DNA of 12,526 nt from Candidatus Aegiribacteria sp. (GTDB taxonomy: Bacteria; Fermentibacterota; Fermentibacteria; Fermentibacterales; Fermentibacteraceae): contig DAOWAG010000014.1 in the NCBI GenBank assembly GCA_030634715.1, positions 1-12,526 on the forward strand, given 5' to 3'. The translations under genes and the position numbers were made by a program. How positions within the stretch are numbered: position 1 is the stretch's first letter; each line of letters opens with the position of its first letter. The notes below the pieces were generated by a model, which worked only from the letters and a program-made list of their open reading frames with translations, was not told the origin of the DNA and made no database searches. This document shows, piece by piece, positions 1 to 5,925 of the stretch.

Positions 1-433
1 AAATTGAATAGAAGATATCATTGCTCTCAGACGCAGCTGTACCTGTTCCGAGGAATGACACATATTCGTTAGGTCCGACATCAGGATCCGCAGTCTCCCA
101 GACTGGAATCCCGTTTCCCGTAATACCTTCGAACATCTTCCCTCCTCCGAACCAGCCTCCGCTGAACACGTAACCTGCATTGTAACCGATGGGGGCGATC
201 TTCTGTGTAAGACCTGAAGCTACACTGTAATGCCAGATCTCCCCTGAATCATAGCTATCCAGAGGAATGTACATATCTTCTCCATAAACATTCAGTTCAT
301 CCGGATTTGTACCCTCATGCGCCGTGTCAATTGTACCGTCGGTGAGTATCTCTCTGAAAGTTGCGCCTGTGTAACCGTTTACTGCAGCGGCACATAAAAA
401 CACAATAACAACTGTTACTACCAGGTTCTTCAT
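1..433 (-). CDS. Secreted protein of unknown function, 3'-truncated by the window edge
   Basis: An open frame of 144 codons runs from an ATG at 433-431 to the window edge without a stop, so only the N-terminal part is visible. The start has a GGAGAG ribosome-binding site at 443-438. An in-frame ATG four codons upstream (445-443) overlaps that site and is less likely. Residues 1-20 form a typical Sec signal peptide: Lys2, a hydrophobic run of Val, Ile, Phe and Leu, then Ala-Ala-Ala-Val-Asn-Gly. The mature part is rich in Gly, Tyr, Trp, Asp and Thr, with short turns such as GGWFGGG, like extracellular beta-strand or beta-propeller repeats. I recognise no named family. It is divergent from the secreted protein gene at 653, and both are probably exported. 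Real gene: fairly sure; function: unknown. Confidence 0.75.
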   Translation of the reverse strand, partial: MKNLVVTVVIVFLCAAAVNGYTGATFREILTDGTIDTAHEGTNPDELNVYGEDMYIPLDSYDSGEIWHYSVASGLTQKIAPIGYNAGYVFSGGWFGGGKMFEGITGNGIPVWETADPDVGPNEYVSFLGTGTAASESNDIFYSI

Positions 434-492
434 CTTTCTCTCCATTCGTTCGGTGAAATTCTCCAGCTAGTATTCAACAAAAACAGTCGATG

Positions 493-504
493 AGCAAGCT
501 TGCT
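493..504. promoter_or_regulatory. 12-bp perfect palindrome upstream of a -35 box
   Basis: AGCAAGCTTGCT is self-complementary over all 12 bases and ends one base before the TTGACA box at 506. Its placement between two divergent genes would suit a regulator site acting on one or both. No regulator family is identified. Confidence 0.35.
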
Positions 505-505
505 G

Positions 506-534
506 TTGACAGAACTAGACGACCGGTCTAATAT
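506..534 (+). promoter_or_regulatory. Sigma70-type promoter for the gene at 653
   Basis: A perfect -35 box TTGACA (506-511) is followed by a 17-bp spacer and a -10 box TAATAT (529-534, four of six consensus bases). This is the best promoter match seen in the window. Transcription would start near 541 and give a leader of about 110 nt before the ATG at 653. Confidence 0.6.
516..530. promoter_or_regulatory. Dyad TAGAC-N5-GTCTA over promoter spacer, possible operator
   Basis: The two 5-bp arms TAGAC (516-520) and GTCTA (526-530) are exact inverted repeats. The dyad lies in the spacer and touches the -10 box of the promoter at 506-534, where a bound repressor would block RNA polymerase. An 8-bp palindrome, GACCGGTC (521-528), is nested in it. 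Operator function is inferred from position only. Confidence 0.35.
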
Positions 535-652
535 TTCCGCATCCAGGAAATTGAATTAGTGTTAAATCAGGCTTCACGCGCCACGAATGCAGAGGCATCT
601 ATTACTGCTTCAGAACGCGGAGAGTACTGCAGACTGAAAGGAAACAAAAAAT

Positions 653-1513
653 ATGCTGAAATATGCACTGCTGTTGATAATGCTTGCAGCAACATCATAT
701 GGCTGGGGAACAGACGATGGGAACATGGGAGCATCTAATGTGGGGAGCGTCTTCCTGAAAAGTAATGACGTGATTCTCACTATCATCGACACCTTCAGTG
801 TTCCCAGCGCCCAGCAGATACTGGGTCTGGATTACCAGGAGAGCGATCCTTACATTGCTGTCATGGACAACACGTCCGGTTTGATCAGGGGAATCGTTCC
901 GAACACAGGGACTGAGATCTGGACCATGAGCACCCCCTGCAGTGGCACTTTCGGGATGTGCCAGACCGGAGCACCGGACTATATCTGGTACGCCAACAGC
1001 TGGTCATCCTCGGACATATACCGATGGGACCCCGACACGCGAGGTTGGTCCGTCGCCTTCGCAAATCCAGCTCAAACCCTTGGCAGAGGGCTCGACTTCG
1101 ACCCTGAGAGTGGATACATCTGGGAGGCCGATCACGCAATGGGATTATGGAGGATCGACGAGACTGGCGCCTCCACGCTCTACCAGCCTTCATGGCTCCT
1201 CGGTGCGATAAGCGGCATGTCACTCTTCCCCTATGGAGATGATCTGGGGATTGTCATTTCATACTACGACTTCTTCTATTTCCATTTCTACTCATTCGAC
1301 GGCTCATCATTGAACTACATCGGTGAAGCAAGTGCATATGTCTACAACTTCACGGACTCTTATGGAATCACCTACAACCCTGTTTCCGACACCTTTTACT
1401 GGAGTCATGTCGTGTATCCATCGAACCGTGTGATAGCCGAGATGGATTACGAGTTTACGTCTCCGAGCGCACTGGAACAGTGCACCTGGGGAAGTATTAA
1501 GACCGGGTTCTAG
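653..1513 (+). CDS. Secreted beta-propeller-like protein of unknown function
   Basis: The 286-residue product begins with a Sec signal peptide (residues 1 to about 18: Met-Leu-Lys, a hydrophobic core, Ala-Ala-Thr-Ser-Tyr-Gly). The mature chain has repeated units that resemble WD/NHL/Kelch-type propeller strands: IWYANSWSSSDIYRWDPDT, then GLDFDPESGYIWEAD, then GITYNPVSDTFYWS. Each ends in an aromatic-rich strand and an Asp-Pro turn. The C-terminus is TWGSIKTGF. I associate a Trp-Gly-x-Ile-Lys ending with some secreted proteins of candidate phyla, but this is from memory and uncertain. An AAAGGA ribosome-binding site (637-642) lies 10 nt before the ATG, and a good promoter lies at 506-534. No catalytic motif is seen. 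It probably acts outside the cytoplasm as a binding or structural propeller; specific function unknown. Confidence 0.8.
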   Translation: MLKYALLLIMLAATSYGWGTDDGNMGASNVGSVFLKSNDVILTIIDTFSVPSAQQILGLDYQESDPYIAVMDNTSGLIRGIVPNTGTEIWTMSTPCSGTFGMCQTGAPDYIWYANSWSSSDIYRWDPDTRGWSVAFANPAQTLGRGLDFDPESGYIWEADHAMGLWRIDETGASTLYQPSWLLGAISGMSLFPYGDDLGIVISYYDFFYFHFYSFDGSSLNYIGEASAYVYNFTDSYGITYNPVSDTFYWSHVVYPSNRVIAEMDYEFTSPSALEQCTWGSIKTGF

Positions 1514-1515
1514 CC

Positions 1516-1534
1516 CGATCCGGAGGAAGGATCG
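1516..1534. other. Small hairpin just after the stop at 1513
   Basis: CGATCC (1516-1521) and GGATCG (1529-1534) can pair as a 6-bp stem with a 7-nt loop, two bases after the stop codon. No run of T follows, so it is not a classical intrinsic terminator. It may be a weak terminator or an mRNA 3'-end stabiliser. Confidence 0.3.
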
Positions 1535-1620
1535 AAATTACAGGTCTTGAAAAGTAGATCGATTGTGATCAATATGGCCCTGAACTGGAAATAGAGGTTT
1601 TCATCGGTCAGGACAAATCC

Positions 1621-1650
1621 TTGCGGTACGCATGAATAATTAAGTATAAA
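1621..1650 (+). promoter_or_regulatory. Possible promoter for the slipin gene
   Basis: TTGCGG (1621-1626), an 18-bp spacer and TATAAA (1645-1650) form a plausible but weak -35/-10 pair, in an AT-rich stretch 36 bp before the ATG at 1686. The -35 matches only three of six bases, so this is tentative. Confidence 0.3.
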
Positions 1651-1685
1651 CGATAGATATTCCTAAAAGAAATGGAGAGTCTATC

Positions 1686-2630
1686 ATGGTTAAAAGGAAT
1701 CCTGTACAGAATTTCATGCGATCCCTGATTCGTCTTACAGTATTCGCGCCTCTGTGGCTGCTGCTGGTCTGGCCCGATTTAGACGTTGTCAAATTCGAGT
1801 TCGATCTCACGGTGCTCTGGATAATTTTCAAGACAATCGCTATCCTCTGGTTTGCCAATATCTTCGCGAAGATGGTCAATGTCCTGCCCCAGTGGCAGAG
1901 AATGGTTCTTCTCCGACTGGGAAGATCTGTGGGAGCGAGAGGTCCCGGATTCTTCCTGGTTCCACCCTTTATCTACTCCGTTGCCCGTATCCTTGACATC
2001 CGAATAACCACCTATGAAGTGAAGGCCACAAAAACCCTTACAAAGGACAATATTCCCGTTGATGTTACGGCTGCCATTGAACTGGAGATCGAGGATCCTG
2101 AAAAGGCTGCCATCGATGTTCAGAACTACTGGAAAACAACCGAATGGGCATCAATGGAAGCGCTGAAAAGCACGATAGGAAGTAACGATCTTAGACCTCT
2201 TCTTAGCGAGACGGACAGGATAGCGGAAGATCTGAAGAAGGGTATCGACACAGCTGCAACGGATTTCGGTGTTAATGTTCGTGCTGTACGGATAACCGAT
2301 GTGGGCACTCCCACGTCGCTGGTGGAGGAGCTTGCAGTTATCGCAAGAGCCGAGAGGTCTGCAACTGCCAAAATAATTCAGGCAGAGGCCGAGAAGACTG
2401 TGGCGGCTTCCCTTGTAGAAGCCTCCAGAATGCTTGCATCAGTGCCAAATTCCATGGATCTCAGACAGATTCAGGCACTGCTGGACATTTCCAAAGAAGA
2501 GAGTGCTATGGTAATTGTTTATCCGATGTCCAGTATGATGGGGCAGCAGATAGCAGCAGCAACTGCCGGGAACAAGGCGAACATAAGCAAATCCACCATT
2601 ATTCCCATGGAGGATCTGACCGGCAGCTAA
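1686..2630 (+). CDS. Slipin/stomatin-like SPFH (band 7) membrane protein
   Basis: The 314-residue product has two hydrophobic segments at about 15-30 and 41-64, likely a membrane hairpin or two helices. An SPFH domain (about 66-225) follows. Its slipin signature runs from LRLGR (76-80) through ARGPGFFLVPP (84-94) to the conserved Asp-x-Arg strand LDIRITTYEV (103-112). Residues 210-245 are Ala/Glu-rich and fit the coiled-coil oligomerisation region after the domain. The C-terminal part resembles other slipins: LRQIQALLDISKEES, then a hydrophobic VIVYP strand. Family members form large ring or cage assemblies on the inner membrane and help protease or membrane-domain organisation. Bacterial slipins are often next to an NfeD gene; none is visible here, and the next gene is a flavoenzyme. 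GGAG at 1674-1677 supports the start. Family assignment is strong; substrate or partner is unknown. Confidence 0.88.
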   Translation: MVKRNPVQNFMRSLIRLTVFAPLWLLLVWPDLDVVKFEFDLTVLWIIFKTIAILWFANIFAKMVNVLPQWQRMVLLRLGRSVGARGPGFFLVPPFIYSVARILDIRITTYEVKATKTLTKDNIPVDVTAAIELEIEDPEKAAIDVQNYWKTTEWASMEALKSTIGSNDLRPLLSETDRIAEDLKKGIDTAATDFGVNVRAVRITDVGTPTSLVEELAVIARAERSATAKIIQAEAEKTVAASLVEASRMLASVPNSMDLRQIQALLDISKEESAMVIVYPMSSMMGQQIAAATAGNKANISKSTIIPMEDLTGS

Positions 2631-2688
2631 TAGAGGGAACCGCTTTCCGCTGAAGGTAGTTGATGACAGTAATCCCGGCATCATACGC

Positions 2689-2706
2689 GGCCACCGGTTA
2701 TTACAT
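2689..2706. repeat. Direct repeat copy 1 (core CCGGTTATTACAT)
   Basis: The 13-base core CCGGTTATTACAT at 2694-2706 recurs exactly at 2753-2765, 59 bp away. The match extends left through GGCC if a 3-base gap is allowed. It lies in the spacer between the slipin and nitronate monooxygenase-like genes. It could be a regulator site or a small duplication. Confidence 0.45.
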
Positions 2707-2750
2707 TCAACTTCGTACACTTGTATGATGACGTGGTATGTAGTATTCTT

Positions 2751-2765
2751 GGCCGGTTATTACAT
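2751..2765. repeat. Direct repeat copy 2 (core CCGGTTATTACAT)
   Basis: This is the second exact copy of the 13-base core (2753-2765), preceded by GGCC sharing two bases with it. The copies are about 5.6 helical turns apart and sit 110-180 bp upstream of the flavoenzyme start. No function is established. Confidence 0.45.
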
Positions 2766-2874
2766 AGCAACCACCGACCGTTGTGATAAAGAATGATTCC
2801 CTCCAGATACATAAGCCTTTCAGGGTACTCTGATGATATTATGTATGCGTCCTCTGAAAAGAAGAAAGGTCCAG

Positions 2875-3942
2875 ATGAAAATACCGAGCCTGAAAATCGG
2901 TGATCTGACAATTCAAATTCCCATCGTTCAAGGTGGCATGGGTGTATCCGTCTCAAAAGCATCTCTGGCATCCGCAGTTTCTCTGATGGGTGGTCTCGGT
3001 GTCATTGCCAGTGTTGGTCTGGGCGAAGATATGTCATCGACCATACCTTTCGAGGAGAGATCCAAACAGGCTCTTGCAACTGAAATAAGGGAAGTGAAAC
3101 AGCAGGGTCTGCCCGTCGGGGTGAACGTGATGGTTGCACTCACGAATTACAGTGATCTGGTGGAGACCTGTGTGGAGGAAGGTGTCGATGTCCTCTTCTC
3201 CGGTGCCGGTTTACCTTTGCGTCTGCCTGAATATGTAAGCGATTCTCCAATGAAACTGGTGCCTATCATTTCATCCGGACGCGCTGCTGATATTGTGTGC
3301 AGAACATGGTTAAAAAGATTCTCGCGATTGCCTGACGCTCTTGTCGTAGAGGGACCGATGGCTGGCGGTCACCTTGGTTTCAAGTTCGAGGAACTTGTGG
3401 ATGGAACCGCGGCCGATCTCGAAACACTGGTGCGAGAGACGCTTGTAGTCGCTGATCGCTATGAGCAGCAATCGGGACGTTCCATTCCCGTTATAGCAGC
3501 GGGTGGTGTTTATACAGGTGCTGACATAGCCAGGTTCCTTAATATGGGCGCAAGCGGTGTTCAAATGGGTACACGTTTTGTAGCCACGCACGAATGCGAT
3601 GTTTCAGACGCATACAAGCAGTCATATCTGGACGCGACCGTTGATGATATAGCTTTGGTTCGATCACCTGTAGGGCTCCCCGCACGAGTGATAAAGACGC
3701 CATTCATCCAGAGGAGCCTGGGTGAGAAGCAGAAATTTTCCTGCTTTTACAAATGCCTCCTGACTTGCGATGCTAAAACAGCAAACTACTGCATCGCTCT
3801 TGCGTTGTTGAATTCGGCTCGTGGTCTTCTGGAAGAAGGATTCCCGATGTGCGGTCAAAATGCCTATCGCGTAGACAAGATAATGAGCGTCAGGGAATTA
3901 ATGCAGGAATTGACACAGGGAGCAGAAGCCCTCCTTTCTTGA
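2875..3942 (+). CDS. Nitronate monooxygenase / FabK-like FMN-dependent enzyme
   Basis: The product (355 residues from the preferred start) is an FMN-binding TIM barrel of the 2-nitropropane dioxygenase/enoyl-ACP reductase II family. Visible motifs are QGGMG (19-23) at the flavin end of strand 1, GPMAGGHLGF (160-169) with the histidine of the NMO/FabK active-site loop, AAGGV (208-212), and GVQMGTRF (228-235), which holds the FMN phosphate. The C-terminal part is longer than in short FabK proteins and carries cysteines at 290, 294, 298 and 306 (C-x3-C-x3-C-x7-C), then GQNAYRVDKI. I chose the ATG at 2875, with AAAGG at 2865-2869, because the conserved barrel begins there. An in-frame ATG at 2833 would add 14 basic residues and has no clear ribosome-binding site. 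It could be a nitronate oxidase, an enoyl-ACP reductase or another flavoreductase. Family is sure; substrate is not. Confidence 0.88.
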   Translation: MKIPSLKIGDLTIQIPIVQGGMGVSVSKASLASAVSLMGGLGVIASVGLGEDMSSTIPFEERSKQALATEIREVKQQGLPVGVNVMVALTNYSDLVETCVEEGVDVLFSGAGLPLRLPEYVSDSPMKLVPIISSGRAADIVCRTWLKRFSRLPDALVVEGPMAGGHLGFKFEELVDGTAADLETLVRETLVVADRYEQQSGRSIPVIAAGGVYTGADIARFLNMGASGVQMGTRFVATHECDVSDAYKQSYLDATVDDIALVRSPVGLPARVIKTPFIQRSLGEKQKFSCFYKCLLTCDAKTANYCIALALLNSARGLLEEGFPMCGQNAYRVDKIMSVRELMQELTQGAEALLS

Positions 3943-4111
3943 GTGAAGTTACTTGCAGATACAGACATTCTGATATCATTCGTGCTGTGCAGGTGTCTGA
4001 ACCGTTTCCGGGATTACAGACGATTGCAGCTCTCAGAGTAATGTAAACCAGTAACAGAATTAAGTTGACAATTGCAGAATGTTCTTCCAGCTGGCATATA
4101 TAGCTCAAGCA

Positions 4112-4140
4112 TTGACATGTACTTTCAGGGAGTTTAACTT
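4112..4140 (+). promoter_or_regulatory. Possible promoter for the small secreted protein gene
   Basis: TTGACA (4112-4117) matches the -35 consensus fully. After a 17-bp spacer, TAACTT (4135-4140) is a poor -10. A start near 4147 would give a leader of about 40 nt. Another TTGACA at 4065-4070 has no -10 at a suitable distance. Confidence 0.35.
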
Positions 4141-4142
4141 AT

Positions 4143-4164
4143 CGAACGATTGAAGTGACGTTCG
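4143..4164. promoter_or_regulatory. Dyad CGAACG-N10-CGTTCG at the predicted transcript start
   Basis: Two exact 6-bp inverted arms, CGAACG (4143-4148) and CGTTCG (4159-4164), are 16 bp apart centre to centre. They lie between the candidate -10 at 4135-4140 and the ribosome-binding site at 4175-4180. It could be an operator at +1 or a hairpin at the mRNA 5' end. Function is not shown by the sequence. Confidence 0.35.
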
Positions 4165-4186
4165 TATTAAAACCGGGAGGAACATC

Positions 4187-4492
4187 ATGAGACCTGTTCT
4201 TCTTCTGCTCTTTTTGTTCGCTTTTTCTGTTCTTGCCCGGCAAGATCAGATCACCCATTCCCAGATTACTCCGGTAAGTATCGACAGAGTGTCTGCTGAG
4301 TTGCAACCCAGTCAGCCAGAAATTCATCCATCTCAACAGTTTTCACAATGGAAAAAATACTGGGTGGATCACACAGCTGTCACTCAGATCCAGATAGGAC
4401 AATTTGTAACATGCCAGTATGATGATTCTTCGGATTCACCAATATACTCATACTCGACACGAACAAAATCCTCTGGTAAGAAGAAACATTAG
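4187..4492 (+). CDS. Small secreted protein of unknown function
   Basis: The 101-residue product starts with a clear Sec signal peptide (Met-Arg-Pro, then a Leu/Phe-rich core, and a likely cleavage after Ala17 in SVLA-RQ). The mature part of about 84 residues is polar. It has a Gln/Ser/Pro-rich stretch (residues 35-55), then WKKYWVD, one Cys (residue about 77), and a basic tail ending Lys-Lys-Lys-His. A strong GGGAGG ribosome-binding site at 4175-4180, 6 nt before the ATG, makes translation likely. No family is recognised. A single cysteine and no lipobox argue against a lipoprotein. It stands alone between its own possible promoter and a hairpin-rich spacer. It could be a periplasmic or exported small protein. 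Confidence 0.65.
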   Translation: MRPVLLLLFLFAFSVLARQDQITHSQITPVSIDRVSAELQPSQPEIHPSQQFSQWKKYWVDHTAVTQIQIGQFVTCQYDDSSDSPIYSYSTRTKSSGKKKH

Positions 4493-4659
4493 GCTGCTTT
4501 TTCGGATTCTACAGTCAATTCATATCTGCGTCTAAGACTCGCGCCAGTTCGCAGTAATCTTCTGATTCGATCTAATTGATCAATTTCCTTACAAGATGAG
4601 TTAGTGCTGCCATAGCATCCACGCAACTCAATGGGGTAATAGTCCGGATGAGGATTCAT
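4489..4659 (-). other. Possible gene remnant or small ORF, Arg-rich
   Basis: On the - strand, a 56-codon frame starts at ATG 4659-4657 and ends at TAA 4491-4489, overlapping the stop of the + strand secreted gene. The frame stays open upstream to a TGA at 4686-4684 (64 codons in all). The translation looks protein-like rather than random: NPHPDYYPIELRGCYG, then IDQLDRIRRLLRTG, then a charged Arg/Glu end. There is no ribosome-binding site before the ATG. It may be the 3' remnant of a decayed gene whose upstream part is lost, a small ORF, or chance. I do not recognise a family. It covers part of the hairpins listed nearby, so only one explanation may be right. Confidence 0.25.
4597..4630. other. 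Imperfect hairpin with 6-bp outer stem
   Basis: TGAGTT (4597-4602) pairs with AACTCA (4625-4630). Inside, TGCT (4605-4608) can pair with AGCA (4614-4617), extended by a G-U pair. It is the first of three adjacent inverted repeats in this spacer. Confidence 0.3.
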
Positions 4660-4663
4660 CCGG
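4644..4663. other. Strong 8-bp perfect hairpin with 4-nt loop
   Basis: CCGGATGA (4644-4651) and TCATCCGG (4656-4663) are exact inverted repeats around a 4-nt loop, GGAT. This is the strongest simple hairpin in the window. No T-run follows on either strand, so an intrinsic terminator is unlikely. It may be part of a structured RNA, a repeat-type element or a protein site. Confidence 0.45.
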
Positions 4664-4664
4664 T

Positions 4665-4690
4665 AAGCTGCAAACCAGCCGTTTCAGCTT
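4665..4690. other. Third inverted repeat AAGCTG/CAGCTT
   Basis: AAGCTG (4665-4670) pairs with CAGCTT (4685-4690) around a 14-nt loop, one base after the 8-bp hairpin. The two hairpins could stack. Alone it would be within chance expectation. Confidence 0.25.
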
Positions 4691-4702
4691 TGTTAAAAGG
4701 TA

Positions 4703-4731
4703 TTTACTGCAGATATACCTCAAACTATTAA
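4703..4731 (+). promoter_or_regulatory. Possible promoter for the propeller gene at 4784
   Basis: TTTACT (4703-4708) and TATTAA (4726-4731) are separated by 17 bp. Each matches four of six consensus bases. A start near 4738 gives a leader of about 46 nt. If right, the hairpins at 4597-4690 lie upstream of this transcript. Confidence 0.4.
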
Positions 4732-4783
4732 TAGATGAATCGTGTTTCAAAGAGAATCAGAATAACATTGCATTGGGGAAGAT

Positions 4784-5884
4784 ATGAATTTTCGTAAGTA
4801 TGCAGGTTTAATAATGATATCGATTTTCCTCTACCTTTCCTGCGGTGATGAATGTGATGATCAGGACTCCCGCAATGTGTCCATTGATACGCTGCATATT
4901 GTCGATTCCATAGGTGTCGAAATGGGTGACAGCAACTACGTTTTCGGCTCCATAAGCGACTTCGATCATGCACCGGATGGAAGAATCCTGGTTCTGGACA
5001 ATCTTAAGTGCTGCATATTTGTCTATTCAGAATCGGGTGAATTCATCAAGCGAATCGGTGGACCGGGTTCCGGTCCCGGTGAAATGCAGATTCCAGCTTT
5101 GTTTGAAATTCTTGGAAACGGCACCATCTGCGTAAAGGATCAACCCTTCTGGTATAGATACGATTCCGAAGGAAATTTCATTAGTTCATTTCATCTCGGG
5201 GGCAGTGTTCCAATGAGCATGATTTCAGTGGGTACTGAAAATATTGTTGGAATCCGGAGCGAGCTGGACTTTCTTGAAACCGGAGAGCTGCATGTGATTA
5301 AGAGTATAGCTCTATGGAATGGAACCACCCCCGATACTATTGAAACAGTCTTTTTTGAGCAGGAGTTTCTACTTAATATAGAGGACACTCCCAATAATGT
5401 TCTGGAGATGGATCTTTTTTCAGCAACAGCCGCCGCCGGAGATGATAGAGTATACGTGGCGCCCTCCCCCACCGATATGCCTGTTATCTACTGCTATCGG
5501 TTCGATGGCTCGATTGCAGATACTCTACACCTCCCATATCCTGAAGTCCCGAAATCGTCTTCTGAAATCGAAGCAGAAAAGCTGCTTATCGAACTGAGTG
5601 TCTATCAAGGTGCTCAAAGGACAATGGTCTGGGAACCGCTACCGAACCGTCCCATGATACGCTGCATGGGAGTTGACAGCCTGGGCAATTTGTGGGTTCA
5701 AAGGGGAACGGATCTTTCGCCAACCTTCGACATTTTCGATAACCGGGGCTTCTTTCTGTATACTGCCGGTCTGCCTGACAGAGAAGATGCTTACAACTGG
5801 AGATTCGATATATCATCCGGCGGGATCATGGCGACCCCGAGATCTCCGGAATTCTACCCTTTGCTTTACATCATTGATCGATGA
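4784..5884 (+). CDS. 6-bladed beta-propeller protein, probable lipoprotein
   Basis: The 366-residue product has a short hydrophobic N-terminus ending in Leu-Tyr-Leu-Ser-Cys20-Gly, followed by an acidic linker. This looks like a lipoprotein signal, though Tyr at -3 and Leu at -2 depart from the usual lipobox. The rest resembles the NHL-type 6-bladed propeller family common in Bacteroidetes-like bacteria. It has PDGRILVLD (64-72), VYSESGEFIKRIGG (80-93) with the GSGPGE turn (95-100), YRYDSEGNFISSF near 124-136, a tyrosine/aspartate-rich middle, and a last blade with SLGNLWVQ. Members bind ligands or partners at the outer membrane or periplasm; no enzyme motif is seen. GGGGA at 4775-4779 supports the start. 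It ends in TGA and converges on the - strand operon 41 bp away. Fold is fairly sure, role unknown. Confidence 0.82.
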   Translation: MNFRKYAGLIMISIFLYLSCGDECDDQDSRNVSIDTLHIVDSIGVEMGDSNYVFGSISDFDHAPDGRILVLDNLKCCIFVYSESGEFIKRIGGPGSGPGEMQIPALFEILGNGTICVKDQPFWYRYDSEGNFISSFHLGGSVPMSMISVGTENIVGIRSELDFLETGELHVIKSIALWNGTTPDTIETVFFEQEFLLNIEDTPNNVLEMDLFSATAAAGDDRVYVAPSPTDMPVIYCYRFDGSIADTLHLPYPEVPKSSSEIEAEKLLIELSVYQGAQRTMVWEPLPNRPMIRCMGVDSLGNLWVQRGTDLSPTFDIFDNRGFFLYTAGLPDREDAYNWRFDISSGGIMATPRSPEFYPLLYIIDR

Positions 5885-5925
5885 GTGCCACCCACTAATA
5901 AAAGCGACATGTAATCAGTTAAATA

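Noticed and set aside
885..1223. 112-codon - strand frame inside the secreted protein gene
   Set aside because: It is Arg/Cys/Ser-rich, typical of a shadow frame. The + strand frame has a signal peptide, ribosome-binding site and promoter.
2681..2971. - strand frames across the spacer upstream of the flavoenzyme
   Set aside because: No ribosome-binding site or recognisable motif, and they overlap the conserved start of the flavoenzyme barrel.
3943..4041. Short frame GTG...TAA right after the flavoenzyme stop, starting MKLLADTDILISF, like the N-terminus of a PIN-domain toxin
   Set aside because: It is only 32 codons, lacks the rest of the PIN domain and an antitoxin, and the match is one short motif. 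Probably chance, or at most a tiny remnant.
3890..4108. 72-codon hydrophobic frame on the - strand
   Set aside because: It overlaps the end of the flavoenzyme and the spacer, has no ribosome-binding site and has implausible composition. Treated as a chance frame.
4641..4690. AGTCCGGATGAGG, which resembles part of an FMN riboswitch
   Set aside because: The other conserved FMN-element segments are missing, and the downstream gene is not a riboflavin gene.
5885..5925. Bidirectional terminator between the convergent genes
   Set aside because: No inverted repeat with a T-run is present in the 41-bp gap. There is only a short direct repeat of about 7 bases.
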